Part shown: positions 25,987 to 34,430 of the stretch, piece after piece
Position numbering within the stretch: position 1 is the first letter of the stretch
Layout: every line of letters begins with the position of its first letter
Assembly: GCA_024227155.1 (NCBI GenBank)
Contig: JAAELB010000855.1
Span: 1-44,085, forward strand
Direction of reading: 5' to 3'
Source of the DNA: Desulfobulbaceae bacterium
GTDB taxonomy: Bacteria > Desulfobacterota > Desulfobulbia > Desulfobulbales > Desulfocapsaceae
DNA: 44,085 nt
Translations under genes and position numbers: made by a program
Notes under the pieces: generated by a model
Database searches by the model: none
Told to the model about the DNA's origin: nothing
What the model saw: the letters and a program-made list of their open reading frames with translations, nothing else

Positions 25987-27849
25987 ATGAGTACTATCGA
26001 ACTTGAACTACTTGCTCCTGCGAAAAATCTAAACTCAGGTATTGCAGCGATCAACCATGGTGCTGATGCCGTTTATATTGGTGGCCCTCTTTTTGGCGCA
26101 CGGAGTGCAGCCTCCAATACTCTTACAGATATTGAAAAGCTGGTACGTTTTGCCCATCTGTTTCGGGCAAGAGTGTATATCGCGCTCAATACTCTTTTTA
26201 AAGATGATGAACTGGAGGCTGCGGTAACACTGTGCCATCAGTTGTACAATATGGGAGCCGATGCCCTGATCATTCAGGATATGGGACTATTGGAGTCGGA
26301 TCTTCCGCCTATTGCTCTTCATAGCTCCACCCAGATGAACAACCGAACCCCAGCAAAAGTGCAATTTCTTGAAAAGGTAGGTTTTCAACAGGTGGTGCTC
26401 GCAAGGGAGTTGAGTTTAACTGAGATCAGGCAAATTAGCGCTGAGACGACTGTTCCACTCGAGTTTTTTGTCCACGGTGCACTCTGTGTATCCTACAGTG
26501 GCCAGTGCTATATAAGTGAAATAGTCGCCGGCCGGAGCGCAAACCGGGGTGAATGTGCTCAGTTTTGCAGGCATAAATTTAATTTGATGGATAGGAGAGG
26601 GCAGATCCTTAAAAAGGATCGTTATCTGCTCAGTCTTAAAGATCTTGACCTCTCGGTACGTCTTGCGGATCTTATTGATGCGGGTATTACCTCCTTTAAG
26701 ATCGAAGGTCGCTTAAAAGATGAGAGCTATGTTAAAAATGTTACCGCTTACTATCGAAAGCTGCTCGATGGGATAGTTAATGCTGGTTCTGGGCTATCTA
26801 CCAGCTCGTCGGGCAGCTGTCGTTTTGACTTTGTCCCTGATCCTGAAAAATCATTTCACCGGGGAAAGACCGAATATTTCCTGAGTGGCAGGAGGAATGT
26901 GGTTGGTGAAATACGAACCCCTAAGGCGACCGGCAAATTAGTCGGCCTGGTCCGTTCGGTAGAGCGTCAATTTTTTACTCTTTCATCAGATGAGGTTATT
27001 CATAACGGGGATGGACTCTGTTTTTTTGATCAGAAAAACAAGCTAACAGGGATCAGGGTAAACCGGGTGGAGGATGGACGGCTCTACCCAAAAGGCGGAT
27101 GCGAGCAGCTGTATCTCATCCCGGGCACTGAGATCTATCGAAATTCTGATATGCAGTTTAATAAATTACTGAGCCAGAGTGACCAGTGTCGCTCAATTGA
27201 TGTGGTAATGCGATTGGAAGAGACCCGGGAAGGTTTACAACTCCTTATCACTGATGTGGACGGAGTTGTATCAGTAACAAAACTCAGTTTTGAAAAGGAG
27301 CAGGCGAGAAAGCCGGGTAGTCTTGAGAATCTGGCGATAAAGCAGCTGAAGAAAAGCGGTGGCACTATTTTTTCGGTGATAGAGATTACAACTCAGCTTA
27401 GTAGTGAACTGTTTTGTCCAGCATCTACTGTCAATGAGATTCGGAGAAGAGGGTTTGTGAATCATCTTGAAACCCGGCTTAAAAGCTACAATGTTGTTTC
27501 TGAGGTTGCGTTGGGGATTGTTCAAAACAATTACCCATGGCCGGGAAAAGAGATAACTTATCAGGATAATATTACCAACAAACGGGCAGAAAAATTCTAC
27601 ATACGGCATGGTGGCAAAATTGTAGCAGAAGACCGCGAGGTTTTACTTCCTGCAAATGTGGAGAAACCGGCCCTTATGACCACAAAATATTGCGTCAAAG
27701 CACAATTGTCTCTGTGCCCTAAAGAGTGCAAAGATAAAGGACTTCTCGATAAAACCCTTACTCTTACTGATAATAGTGGTGACTATGAACTGGAGTTTGA
27801 TTGTAATAAATGTGAAATGATTGTTCGAAAGGTTGAGAGGAAGAGGTGA
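25987..27849 (+). CDS. U32 peptidase family protein (RlhA/YhbU-like)
   Basis: 620-residue member of the U32 family. The signature VHGALCVSYSGQCYISE followed by GRSANRGECAQFCRH is clear; in characterised relatives these cysteines bind an Fe-S cluster used in RNA base hydroxylation. The length and the C-terminal half fit the RlhA type (E. coli YdcP, 23S rRNA C2501 hydroxylation) better than the shorter tRNA-modifying TrhP. The C-terminus adds CPKEC and CNKC. No strong ribosome site is visible; the close spacing suggests co-translation with the LUD gene. Confidence 0.85.
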   Translation: MSTIELELLAPAKNLNSGIAAINHGADAVYIGGPLFGARSAASNTLTDIEKLVRFAHLFRARVYIALNTLFKDDELEAAVTLCHQLYNMGADALIIQDMGLLESDLPPIALHSSTQMNNRTPAKVQFLEKVGFQQVVLARELSLTEIRQISAETTVPLEFFVHGALCVSYSGQCYISEIVAGRSANRGECAQFCRHKFNLMDRRGQILKKDRYLLSLKDLDLSVRLADLIDAGITSFKIEGRLKDESYVKNVTAYYRKLLDGIVNAGSGLSTSSSGSCRFDFVPDPEKSFHRGKTEYFLSGRRNVVGEIRTPKATGKLVGLVRSVERQFFTLSSDEVIHNGDGLCFFDQKNKLTGIRVNRVEDGRLYPKGGCEQLYLIPGTEIYRNSDMQFNKLLSQSDQCRSIDVVMRLEETREGLQLLITDVDGVVSVTKLSFEKEQARKPGSLENLAIKQLKKSGGTIFSVIEITTQLSSELFCPASTVNEIRRRGFVNHLETRLKSYNVVSEVALGIVQNNYPWPGKEITYQDNITNKRAEKFYIRHGGKIVAEDREVLLPANVEKPALMTTKYCVKAQLSLCPKECKDKGLLDKTLTLTDNSGDYELEFDCNKCEMIVRKVERKR

Positions 27850-27910
27850 TAGCGGGCTAAAGGAAGAAAGAGTGGTTATGGTATCTCGTGAAATATAGAA
27901 AGTTAGTTCT

Positions 27911-28033
27911 TTACCCCGTACACGGAAAAAACCGCAGGGATAAGTGCCTTGGTGATAACTCTAAGTTTATGATTTCAAAGCGATCTCATAATTTCTTGTT
28001 TTTTATTACAGCTTCTATGGAGTAAGGCACTAA
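27911..28033 (+). repeat. Intergenic structured repeat, copy D (123-base form)
   Basis: Starts TTACCCCGTACACGG with hairpin CCGT/ACGG, then GGGATAAGTGCCTT, a central region, and ends GGAGTAAGGCACTAA. It aligns from end to end with copy F, which has exactly the same length; roughly three quarters of positions agree by eye. It lies between the U32 and Bax-inhibitor genes, ending 26 bases before the latter. Confidence 0.85.
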
Positions 28034-28059
28034 ATTATAATTTATAAAGGAGTTGTATC

Positions 28060-28767
28060 ATGTACGAAAATGCACAGCCGATGACGGTTGCCAGAGCCCG
28101 GCAGGAAGCTTCAACTGTTTTCCTCGCCAAAACATTTAACTGGATGGCTATTGGTCTTGGAGTAACAGGACTCGTAGCTTTTTTTACTGCCTACACCGGG
28201 CTTGCCTACTCTATTATTGGTACACCGATTTTTTTTATTTTGGTGCTGGGGGAGCTGGGGCTGGTTTTTTATCTTTCCGCCAAAATAGAGAAATTACAGG
28301 CCACAACTGCCACAAGCCTTTTTCTTGGCTACTCGGTTCTCAATGGTTTGACGCTTTCAGTAATCTTTCTCGCTTATACGAGTTCTTCCATCGCAGGTAC
28401 CTTTTTTATAACAGCGGGTATGTTTGGTGCCATGGCTGTGTACGGGCTGGTGACAAAACGTGACCTTTCTGGCTGGGGATCTTTTCTCTTCATGGGGTTA
28501 ATCGGCATTATTATTGCCTCCATAGTGAACATTTTTCTCAAGAGCTCAGGGATGTATTGGGTCATATCTATGATTGGTGTTCTGGTTTTTACCGGACTCA
28601 CAGCCTATGATGTGCAGAAAATAAAGAAAATTGGAGAAGATGGCATAATGGCCCAGGGTGAAGAGGCCATTCGAAAAGGTTCAATCATGGGTGCGTTGGC
28701 CTTATATCTTGATTTTATAAATCTATTTCTGATGATGCTCCGTTTTTTCGGAGGTGGCAGGGATTAA
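28060..28767 (+). CDS. Bax inhibitor-1 / YccA family membrane protein
   Basis: 235 residues with about seven membrane helices and the family's C-terminal pattern TGLTAYDVQKIKKIG...GALALYLDFINLFL. In studied bacterial homologues the conserved aspartates tune a calcium leak (BsYetJ) or the protein modulates the FtsH protease (YccA). AAGGAG lies seven bases before the ATG. A terminator follows 27 bases after the stop, so this is probably a single-gene unit or the end of the LUD-U32 operon. Confidence 0.93.
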   Translation: MYENAQPMTVARARQEASTVFLAKTFNWMAIGLGVTGLVAFFTAYTGLAYSIIGTPIFFILVLGELGLVFYLSAKIEKLQATTATSLFLGYSVLNGLTLSVIFLAYTSSSIAGTFFITAGMFGAMAVYGLVTKRDLSGWGSFLFMGLIGIIIASIVNIFLKSSGMYWVISMIGVLVFTGLTAYDVQKIKKIGEDGIMAQGEEAIRKGSIMGALALYLDFINLFLMMLRFFGGGRD

Positions 28768-28793
28768 GCCTGCGTCATTAGATCTGAGGCAAT

Positions 28794-28829
28794 AAGGCGT
28801 ATGCTCAGTTTTTGACATACGCCTTTTTT
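28794..28829 (+). terminator. Rho-independent terminator after the Bax-inhibitor gene
   Basis: Stem AAGGCGTATG / CATACGCCTT with a 12-base loop, followed by a T-run. Confidence 0.92.
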
Positions 28830-28924
28830 ATTCATCCCCCTTTTGCAAAACAGAAACTTGAATCGGTGGGGTTTTAGCGTTATCTTATCAAGTCAGTATT
28901 AATTCCCACCAAGAGGTACAATTT

Positions 28925-29161
28925 ATGGCCAGATCGAAATGCCCATCATGTGAATATCATGAGTTTGAGGCCGTTCATGTGACCACTAAAACGGGGCAGA
29001 AATTTTGTCTTATCCAGTGTGTCGCTTGTGGAACGGTTGTTGGCGCACTTGATGATGTAAAAATAACCAACGTTATTAAAAACGCAGAAAAAAAATTATC
29101 TAAATTCCTCGAAAATCTTAATCGTAAAGTAGTCACTGCATGCAATAGAAAAAATGGCTGA
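28925..29161 (+). CDS. Small zinc-ribbon-like protein of unknown function
   Basis: 78 residues. Two CxxC pairs, CPSC (residues 6-9) and CVAC (32-35), most likely bind one zinc ion in a ribbon fold; the rest is a lysine-rich helix. Family not recognised. AGAGG precedes the ATG. Repeat copy E starts 11 bases after the stop codon, and the next small gene follows. Confidence 0.7.
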   Translation: MARSKCPSCEYHEFEAVHVTTKTGQKFCLIQCVACGTVVGALDDVKITNVIKNAEKKLSKFLENLNRKVVTACNRKNG

Positions 29162-29171
29162 GCTCAAAGGG

Positions 29172-29196
29172 CTAACCCCGTACGCGGTAAGAAAGT
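29172..29196 (+). repeat. Intergenic structured repeat, copy E (remnant)
   Basis: Only the first part of the element remains: CTAACCCCGTACGCGGTAAG plus GAAAGT, with a CCG/CGG hairpin. It matches the opening of copy B in almost every base. The long second hairpin is missing. It ends just before the ribosome site of the next gene. Confidence 0.7.
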
Positions 29197-29211
29197 GAAA
29201 AAGGAGTAGGT

Positions 29212-29415
29212 TTGAAAGAAGATATCGGTCAAAAGCTTGTTGATGCTGTTAAGAATCCGTGTAATCAAGATTCCCAGGAGAGTTTTGCAAAGGCCATGGA
29301 GCTGACAAAGGCCTATGCCAGTTCGGGATCGGCGACCCATTTCAGTACTGTGACAAAATTATTTTATGACCTTTTCGAAATGTTCGAGACCGGCGTTGAC
29401 CCAAGAGCTAAATAG
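29212..29415 (+). CDS. Small hypothetical protein (TTG start)
   Basis: 67-residue soluble, mainly helical acidic protein; no family recognised. There is no ATG near, but TTG at 29212 has a strong AAAGGAG five bases upstream. A terminator hairpin follows the stop codon at once. It may be co-transcribed with the zinc-ribbon gene across repeat copy E. Confidence 0.65.
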   Translation: MKEDIGQKLVDAVKNPCNQDSQESFAKAMELTKAYASSGSATHFSTVTKLFYDLFEMFETGVDPRAK

Positions 29416-29420
29416 TACCC

Positions 29421-29453
29421 AGCCCACCCTATATAATGGGAGGGCTCCTTTTT
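29421..29453 (+). terminator. Terminator between convergent genes
   Basis: AGCCCACCC / GGGAGGGCT stem with a short A/T loop followed by CCTTTTT. It serves the plus-strand gene and overlaps the last codons of the convergent HD-domain gene. Confidence 0.65.
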
Positions 29454-30334
29454 AAGTATTTGTCCATGCAGGAAATGTCATCGCATTCTTCAAGTATCTT
29501 CTTTAGGAAACTGATATTGTTGTCTATGTTCTCCAAATAAAGATCTCTATCAATAGTGTGTCGCTTGCGAAAGTGGGTCTGCATCGCATCTACAGTGGAG
29601 GAAAATGTGGTAACCAGTCGTTTTAAGACAACATTATGGTAGAAATACGCGGTATGCTCCATGAGCTCGAGGGCAGAATTGTATCGATTTACGCCCCCTG
29701 CCTGTTGCTCTTTAAAGAGTAAGGGTAAGCATTCCAGGTAATACCTGTCCGCCATCTGAGCCAGAATGTCAGCAGATCCTACAACTTGGCCCGCGAGCTT
29801 GGTTTCATTGGAGTGGATTGCAAATGTTGCCGGATTACTGGTGAGTTCTGTATAGCGAATAATGGTTGCGCAGTCTGTTATTATAGTTTTGTCAAACCTT
29901 TTTTGGGTAATGTAATCTCGAGCATATGAGATGGATCGATCTTCATGGCCTGTGATGTATACGGTGCCATTGGCAGCAGGATCTTCGTTTTTCAACAACA
30001 TTCCGGTATCATGGAAGTAGGAGGAGACTATTCCTTTGAAGAGAGTGTCTGCGGAGATGATGACTCCGTTGCAATGTAGTCCATGGAAGAGTCGGACTGA
30101 CGCCAGCACAACCATTAAGCTGTGTCGCAGGTTATGGTACGGCATTGTGTTTTTACGAAAACCCGGGTGGGATCCTGAAAAAAATGAGATCAGGTCTTTG
30201 TGAATTTCCCGGAGGAGTTCAACGTCAAAACGTGGGTTTATTTCGCCTGCAAGATAAACAATTTCTTCGATAGGATCTCCATCGTTACCACCCTCAAAGA
30301 TATGCGATAAATATTTGCTGTTTTGATTGTCCAT
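29429..30334 (-). CDS. HD-domain phosphohydrolase resembling cyclic nucleotide phosphodiesterases
   Basis: 301 residues. The metal-binding pattern of HD hydrolases can be followed: HNLRH (67-71), HD (108-109), GHED (129-132) and ADILAQMADR near residue 188. The HN-x-x-H spacing and order are those of class I (eukaryote-like) cyclic nucleotide phosphodiesterases, not of HD-GYP proteins: no GYP motif is present. The substrate is unknown. The ATG at 30334 follows an in-frame TTG; the ribosome site is weak. It is divergent from a diguanylate cyclase gene. Confidence 0.72.
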   Translation of the reverse strand: MDNQNSKYLSHIFEGGNDGDPIEEIVYLAGEINPRFDVELLREIHKDLISFFSGSHPGFRKNTMPYHNLRHSLMVVLASVRLFHGLHCNGVIISADTLFKGIVSSYFHDTGMLLKNEDPAANGTVYITGHEDRSISYARDYITQKRFDKTIITDCATIIRYTELTSNPATFAIHSNETKLAGQVVGSADILAQMADRYYLECLPLLFKEQQAGGVNRYNSALELMEHTAYFYHNVVLKRLVTTFSSTVDAMQTHFRKRHTIDRDLYLENIDNNISFLKKILEECDDISCMDKYLKRSPPII

Positions 30335-30649
30335 CAATAATTAACACCGGTATACAGTAAAAATAGCCAGTAAACTTGTCTGCAAAGCAACGTGCAAGAC
30401 GGAAATATTTTACATCGATAACTTCTAGAAGGCAAATATGTGGTATAGAAATCTACCATTTGCCTCTTTCCGCCTGACTCAGAAAATAAATTCGTCCATT
30501 TTGTTGATATAGTAGTAGCAATTCATAGGCGAATGCAAGAAAAAGAGAGTGTTTATCTGGACTTTGCCATTTTTTGTCGGTACTATTCGAGTAACTTTGG
30601 AATTATTTTCATGTTTTATTAAGTAGCTTTAAACAAAACTGTGGATGTT
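30335..30649. other. Divergent intergenic region with a hairpin
   Basis: The 315 bases between the HD gene and the GGDEF gene contain one clear hairpin, AGGCAAAT / ATTTGCCT (30430-30465), with an inner GGTA/TACC stem, followed by CTTTC. It could be a regulatory or terminator-like structure. No promoter close to consensus was identified. Confidence 0.45.
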
Positions 30650-31555
30650 ATGGAAGAAACCACGAGTACAATAAATCCCTCGGTAGTATTGGTAGTTGAT
30701 GATGACGAACTTGTGCGCATGACACTGAGTGTGCTTGTTGGATCGCTCGGTTACCATTGTCTCGTTGCTGGAGACGGAGTGGAAGCGATTGCTGTTTTGC
30801 AATCTACTGATGTTGATCTGGTGTTATCAGATATTGTTATGCCTGGTATGGATGGTCTTGAGCTTCTTGCGACGATACAGGAAGATCATCAAAACACAGA
30901 TGTGATAATTGCTACCGGGTACCATGAAAAGGCAAGCTACGCGGAGGTTATTCATGCTGGAGCGATTGATTTTATAAAAAAACCTGTCGATCAGGCGGAG
31001 CTTGAGGCAAAGCTGGCGCGCGCTTTAAGAGAGCGCAAAATGATTCAGAAGCTGGAACGACAATCAAAACTTGATGGTCTCACATCTATATTTAACAGGC
31101 GCTCTTTTGATGAATATTTTTCTAATGAGGTGGAGCGGGCTTACAGGCAGAACTACCCACTGATGTTTGCGATCATTGATGTCGATAATTTTAAAGAATA
31201 CAATGATAGATATGGTCACCAGGAGGGTGACAAGGTTTTGATCGGTCTGGCCGAAATAATGCAGGAATGTACCCGTGAAAGCGTGGATATGTGTTTCAGG
31301 TTCGGTGGTGATGAGTTTGCAGTGCTGCTGCCCCAGGCAACACCGAGCCAGGGGACGGAAATTGTACAGCGTGTGTTGTTAAGCTTTGTTGAGCGTAATT
31401 TTGGTACAACAACACTCTCAATTGGTCTTGTCTCCTGTAAGAGGAACAAGGATGTCAGCCGTACTGAAGACGATATTGCAATAATGAATTTTGCAGATCA
31501 GGCCATGTATGACGCCAAGAATAGTGGTAAAAACTGTGTTGTTACAAGAGTTTGA
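30650..31555 (+). CDS. Response regulator with GGDEF diguanylate cyclase domain
   Basis: 301 residues in the order REC (about 11-125) and GGDEF (about 140-300), the layout of PleD/WspR-type c-di-GMP synthases. The phosphoacceptor is D61 with D17/D18 and K111 completing the acidic pocket. The active-site sequence is intact, GGDEF at 219-223 inside RFGGDEFAVLLPQ. The inhibitory RxxD site upstream is degenerate (ESVD), so product inhibition may be absent. No paired histidine kinase is encoded nearby. Start: ATG at 30650; GTG at 30641 is possible; the ribosome site is weak. Confidence 0.9.
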   Translation: MEETTSTINPSVVLVVDDDELVRMTLSVLVGSLGYHCLVAGDGVEAIAVLQSTDVDLVLSDIVMPGMDGLELLATIQEDHQNTDVIIATGYHEKASYAEVIHAGAIDFIKKPVDQAELEAKLARALRERKMIQKLERQSKLDGLTSIFNRRSFDEYFSNEVERAYRQNYPLMFAIIDVDNFKEYNDRYGHQEGDKVLIGLAEIMQECTRESVDMCFRFGGDEFAVLLPQATPSQGTEIVQRVLLSFVERNFGTTTLSIGLVSCKRNKDVSRTEDDIAIMNFADQAMYDAKNSGKNCVVTRV

Positions 31556-31590
31556 CGGTTTTTTTGCTACGGCAAATTATGCGGGTGGCT

Positions 31591-33018
31591 TTACCCTAGT
31601 GCGCTTTTATGAAATGAAAGGTCCGGTTCAACCGGGTATTTTCCATCAAAGCAGGCAAGACAGAATCTTTCCCGAGTAAAACCTGTTGCCTTCACCAACC
31701 CCTCAAGACTCAGGTAATGCAATGAGTCAAGTCCGAGATAGTCACCTACCTCTTTTACATTCTTCTTGTTGGCAATAAGTTGGCTGGCTGAGGGGAAGTC
31801 AATTCCGTAGTAGCATGCGTGTCGTGTTGGAGGGCAGCTGACAACCATATGCACTTCTTTTGCTCCAGCCTCCCTGAGGGCGCGAACCCTACTTTTACCT
31901 GTGGTACCTCGGATAATTGAGTCCTCAACGATGACTACCCGTTTGTCCTTTAGAAATGACCGAACCGGATTGAGTTTGACCTTAACATTGAAGTCACGCA
32001 TCGATTGGGTAGGTTGGATGAAGGTTCTGCCGACGTAATGGTTCCTTATCACTCCAAACTCCAGGGGAATTCCAGAGGCCTGGGAATAACCAAGGGCCGC
32101 ATAGTTTCCAGAATCCGGAAAAGGCATGACAAGATCGGCGTCAATTTTGGCTTCTTCTGCTAATATCTTGCCCATTTGTTTTCTAGCCATGTAGACGTTG
32201 ATACCAAAAATTTCAGAATCTGGTCTGGCAAAGTAAACCTGTTCAAAAATACAGAAGTGGCTATCCTGTTTGGGCCAGGGAAAAATCGAATGCATACCTT
32301 CCTTGTTGATGACAAGGACTTCGCCCGGTTCAATATCCCGGACATATTCGGCCTCGATCAGATCGAGCGCACAGGTCTCTGAGGCAACTACCCACCCATC
32401 GTTGCCACCATTTTTTAGTTTTCCTAGGCACAGTGGCCGGAACCCATCGGGATCTCGAGCGGCAACCAGGGAATTCTGTGTCATAAGCAGGAGGGAGTAG
32501 GCCCCTTTAAGAGAGGAGAAAGTGTGATGGAGGGCTGTTTCCAGTCCAAGATAGGCTGATCGTGCAATCAGGTGCAGCACCACCTCGCTGTCCATGGTGG
32601 TCTGGAAAATTGAGCCCTGTTCTTCAAGTTTGGAGCGTAGTTCAATTGAGTTAACCAGATTGCCATTATGGGCCACGGCCAAAGTGGTGCCTTTATGCGT
32701 TACCATCAGGGGCTGGGCGTTGGTGATGTTTGATGCCCCCGTGGTTGAGTAGCGAACATGGCCAATGGAAAGATTACCCTGGAGTTTTTGCAGGGTTTCT
32801 TCGGAAAAGACCTCAGGTACCAGTCCCATATCCTTATGCATTGAGACGTTTGTTCCGTCGGATGTAACAATACCGGCACTCTCTTGGCCACGGTGCTGTA
32901 AAGCGTAAAGACCAAAGTAGGTGAGCTTTGCTGAGTCCTGGTGGTTGTAAATTCCACAAACTCCACACTCGTGGGCAGGTCGTCCGTCAGAGGAGCTTAT
33001 TGTATTGTGTGGTAACAT
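31591..33018 (-). CDS. purF: Amidophosphoribosyltransferase, Fe-S type
   Basis: First committed enzyme of purine synthesis: converts PRPP and glutamine to phosphoribosylamine. The start MLPHNTISSS gives a 17-residue propeptide ending before the catalytic Cys18 (ECGVCGIYNH), which must be cleaved as in Bacillus PurF. The PRPP loop VIVEDSIIRGTTGKS is present. Cysteines in FCIFEQVYFARPD, CYYGIDFPS and FCLACFDGKYP occupy the places of the four [4Fe-4S] ligands of the Bacillus enzyme. Length 475. A weak AAGGA ribosome site lies before the ATG. Confidence 0.95.
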   Translation of the reverse strand: MLPHNTISSSDGRPAHECGVCGIYNHQDSAKLTYFGLYALQHRGQESAGIVTSDGTNVSMHKDMGLVPEVFSEETLQKLQGNLSIGHVRYSTTGASNITNAQPLMVTHKGTTLAVAHNGNLVNSIELRSKLEEQGSIFQTTMDSEVVLHLIARSAYLGLETALHHTFSSLKGAYSLLLMTQNSLVAARDPDGFRPLCLGKLKNGGNDGWVVASETCALDLIEAEYVRDIEPGEVLVINKEGMHSIFPWPKQDSHFCIFEQVYFARPDSEIFGINVYMARKQMGKILAEEAKIDADLVMPFPDSGNYAALGYSQASGIPLEFGVIRNHYVGRTFIQPTQSMRDFNVKVKLNPVRSFLKDKRVVIVEDSIIRGTTGKSRVRALREAGAKEVHMVVSCPPTRHACYYGIDFPSASQLIANKKNVKEVGDYLGLDSLHYLSLEGLVKATGFTRERFCLACFDGKYPVEPDLSFHKSALG

Positions 33019-33109
33019 CGAGAAACTGTCCTTATGTCCGATTTCTGAGGCACATAAAATGCACAAAATCGAGGTGTAGTACCTTTGTTGTCGATTAATA
33101 CTCAAATGG

Positions 33110-33142
33110 GAAAGGCACAAAGAATTGATCTCTGTGCCTTGC
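33110..33142. other. Hairpin upstream of purF
   Basis: AAGGCACA / TGTGCCTT arms with a loop of about 14 bases, about 95 bases before the purF start. No T-run follows on either strand. It may be a leader structure of purF. Its arms resemble the closing stem of the dispersed repeat but in the opposite order, so I do not count it as a copy. Confidence 0.4.
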
Positions 33143-33226
33143 GTCGCAGTGTGAAAAATGAATATCTATAATAACTATGTCCTAAATTCAACAAGAAAGA
33201 AGCGACCTTGTGAAAAAACACTTGCA

Positions 33227-33254
33227 GCGCCTTGATAGATTAAAATTGAGGCGC
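33227..33254 (-). terminator. Possible terminator after the M20 peptidase gene
   Basis: On the minus strand GCGCCT / AGGCGC arms close a 16-base A/T loop 16 bases after the peptidase stop codon; the T-run (six Ts) comes only about ten bases later, so termination strength is doubtful. Confidence 0.4.
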
Positions 33255-33269
33255 CCTCGGACAGCTGTC

Positions 33270-34418
33270 TTAAGCGGCAGTTGTTATGCCGTATAACAGT
33301 TCCGTGAGAGAGACAAGATCACCTAAATCCAACTGTTCTTCCAGGGTATGTACTTTGTTCATGCCGGTTGCGATGATTGCTGTGGGCAGACCCTTGCCGC
33401 ATAAGATGTTCGCATCGCTGCCACCGCCGGCAACGATAAATTTGATCTCTTTTCCTGCAATTACTGCCCCCTGTTCTACACGCTTTAGCACAGGGGCATC
33501 TGCAGGAATAGAAAGTGCAGGGTAATCATCAATAATAGTGATGGACAATGTTGGTTTCTTGGCACCGGTATGTTCGTTGGGCTGCCATTTTTCTATGGTC
33601 TCTTCAAAGGCGCGAGTGATTGTCTCAGTGTATGATTGTAACTTCTTGGCGGAGTGGCTTCGCACCTCGCCCTTAATCAGAATTTTTTCAGGAACAATGT
33701 TGGCTGCGACCCCTCCCTGTATCAGGCCAAAATTACAGGTTGACTCATGGTCAAGTCGGCCAACCTTCAACTTGTTTAATGCTTCGGCTGCGAGTGCAAG
33801 TGCGTTAATTCCCATTTCGGGACAAAGGCCAGCATGGGCGGCCTGGCCAGTAATTTCAACATTAATTTTATTGGCAGCCGGGGCACCAACAACCACATGG
33901 TTGATACCGCTGGAGTCAAGGGCGTAGCCGTAATTTGATTCTATCTTGTCAAATTCGAGATACTTGGCTCCCAGGAGTCCAATCTCTTCACAGGTCGTGA
34001 TTATAATCTCAATGGTTGGGTGGGCTATATTGTTTTCTTTGATCAGTGTCAGGAGTTCTATAATTGCTGCAATTCCGGACTTATCGTCGCCACCAAGTAT
34101 TGTATCTCCCTTGCTGCGGAAGATATCTCCACTGCGAACTACTTCAACCCCTTCTGCTGGTTTCACCGTGTCCATGTGACAAGAGAAGAACAGGCTCTCA
34201 CCGCTGTCTCTGTTGCCACTGAAGCGAATTATCAGATTGCCAGACTCGGAGCCGGTCTGGCTACTGGAGTTATCCTCATAGAGCGTATTGGCACCGAGTT
34301 CGGTAAATATTTCCTTGAGTCGTTTAGAAATATTTCCTTCTTTTTTTGAGGGACTGTCAATTTCACACAACTCGGTGAAGGTTGTGGCAAGTCGTTCACG
34401 GTTAATTGTAGTAGTCAT
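33270..34418 (-). CDS. M20-family metallopeptidase (peptidase T-like)
   Basis: 382-residue cytosolic zinc peptidase or amidohydrolase. Di-zinc ligands are seen in FSCHMDTV, GGDDKSGIAA and TTCEEIGLLGAK, with the dimerisation domain ITGQAAHAGLCPEMGINA and a C-terminal GGSDAN loop followed by MNKVHTLEE. It is closest to the PepT-like tripeptidase (PepT2) group among M20 members. It follows ispDF by 12 bases and is probably in the same transcript. The exact substrate cannot be told from sequence. Confidence 0.85.
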   Translation of the reverse strand: MTTTINRERLATTFTELCEIDSPSKKEGNISKRLKEIFTELGANTLYEDNSSSQTGSESGNLIIRFSGNRDSGESLFFSCHMDTVKPAEGVEVVRSGDIFRSKGDTILGGDDKSGIAAIIELLTLIKENNIAHPTIEIIITTCEEIGLLGAKYLEFDKIESNYGYALDSSGINHVVVGAPAANKINVEITGQAAHAGLCPEMGINALALAAEALNKLKVGRLDHESTCNFGLIQGGVAANIVPEKILIKGEVRSHSAKKLQSYTETITRAFEETIEKWQPNEHTGAKKPTLSITIIDDYPALSIPADAPVLKRVEQGAVIAGKEIKFIVAGGGSDANILCGKGLPTAIIATGMNKVHTLEEQLDLGDLVSLTELLYGITTAA

Positions 34419-34430
34419 AGTCGGTGGATG

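Noticed and set aside
33110-33142. Extra copy of the dispersed repeat before purF
   Set aside because: It has AAGGCAC and GTGCCTT arms but in reverse order, and lacks the CCCG hairpin and the GGGATAAGT block.
33018-33270. Purine riboswitch upstream of purF
   Set aside because: I could not find the three-way junction or the conserved loop sequences of the purine or PRPP riboswitch classes.
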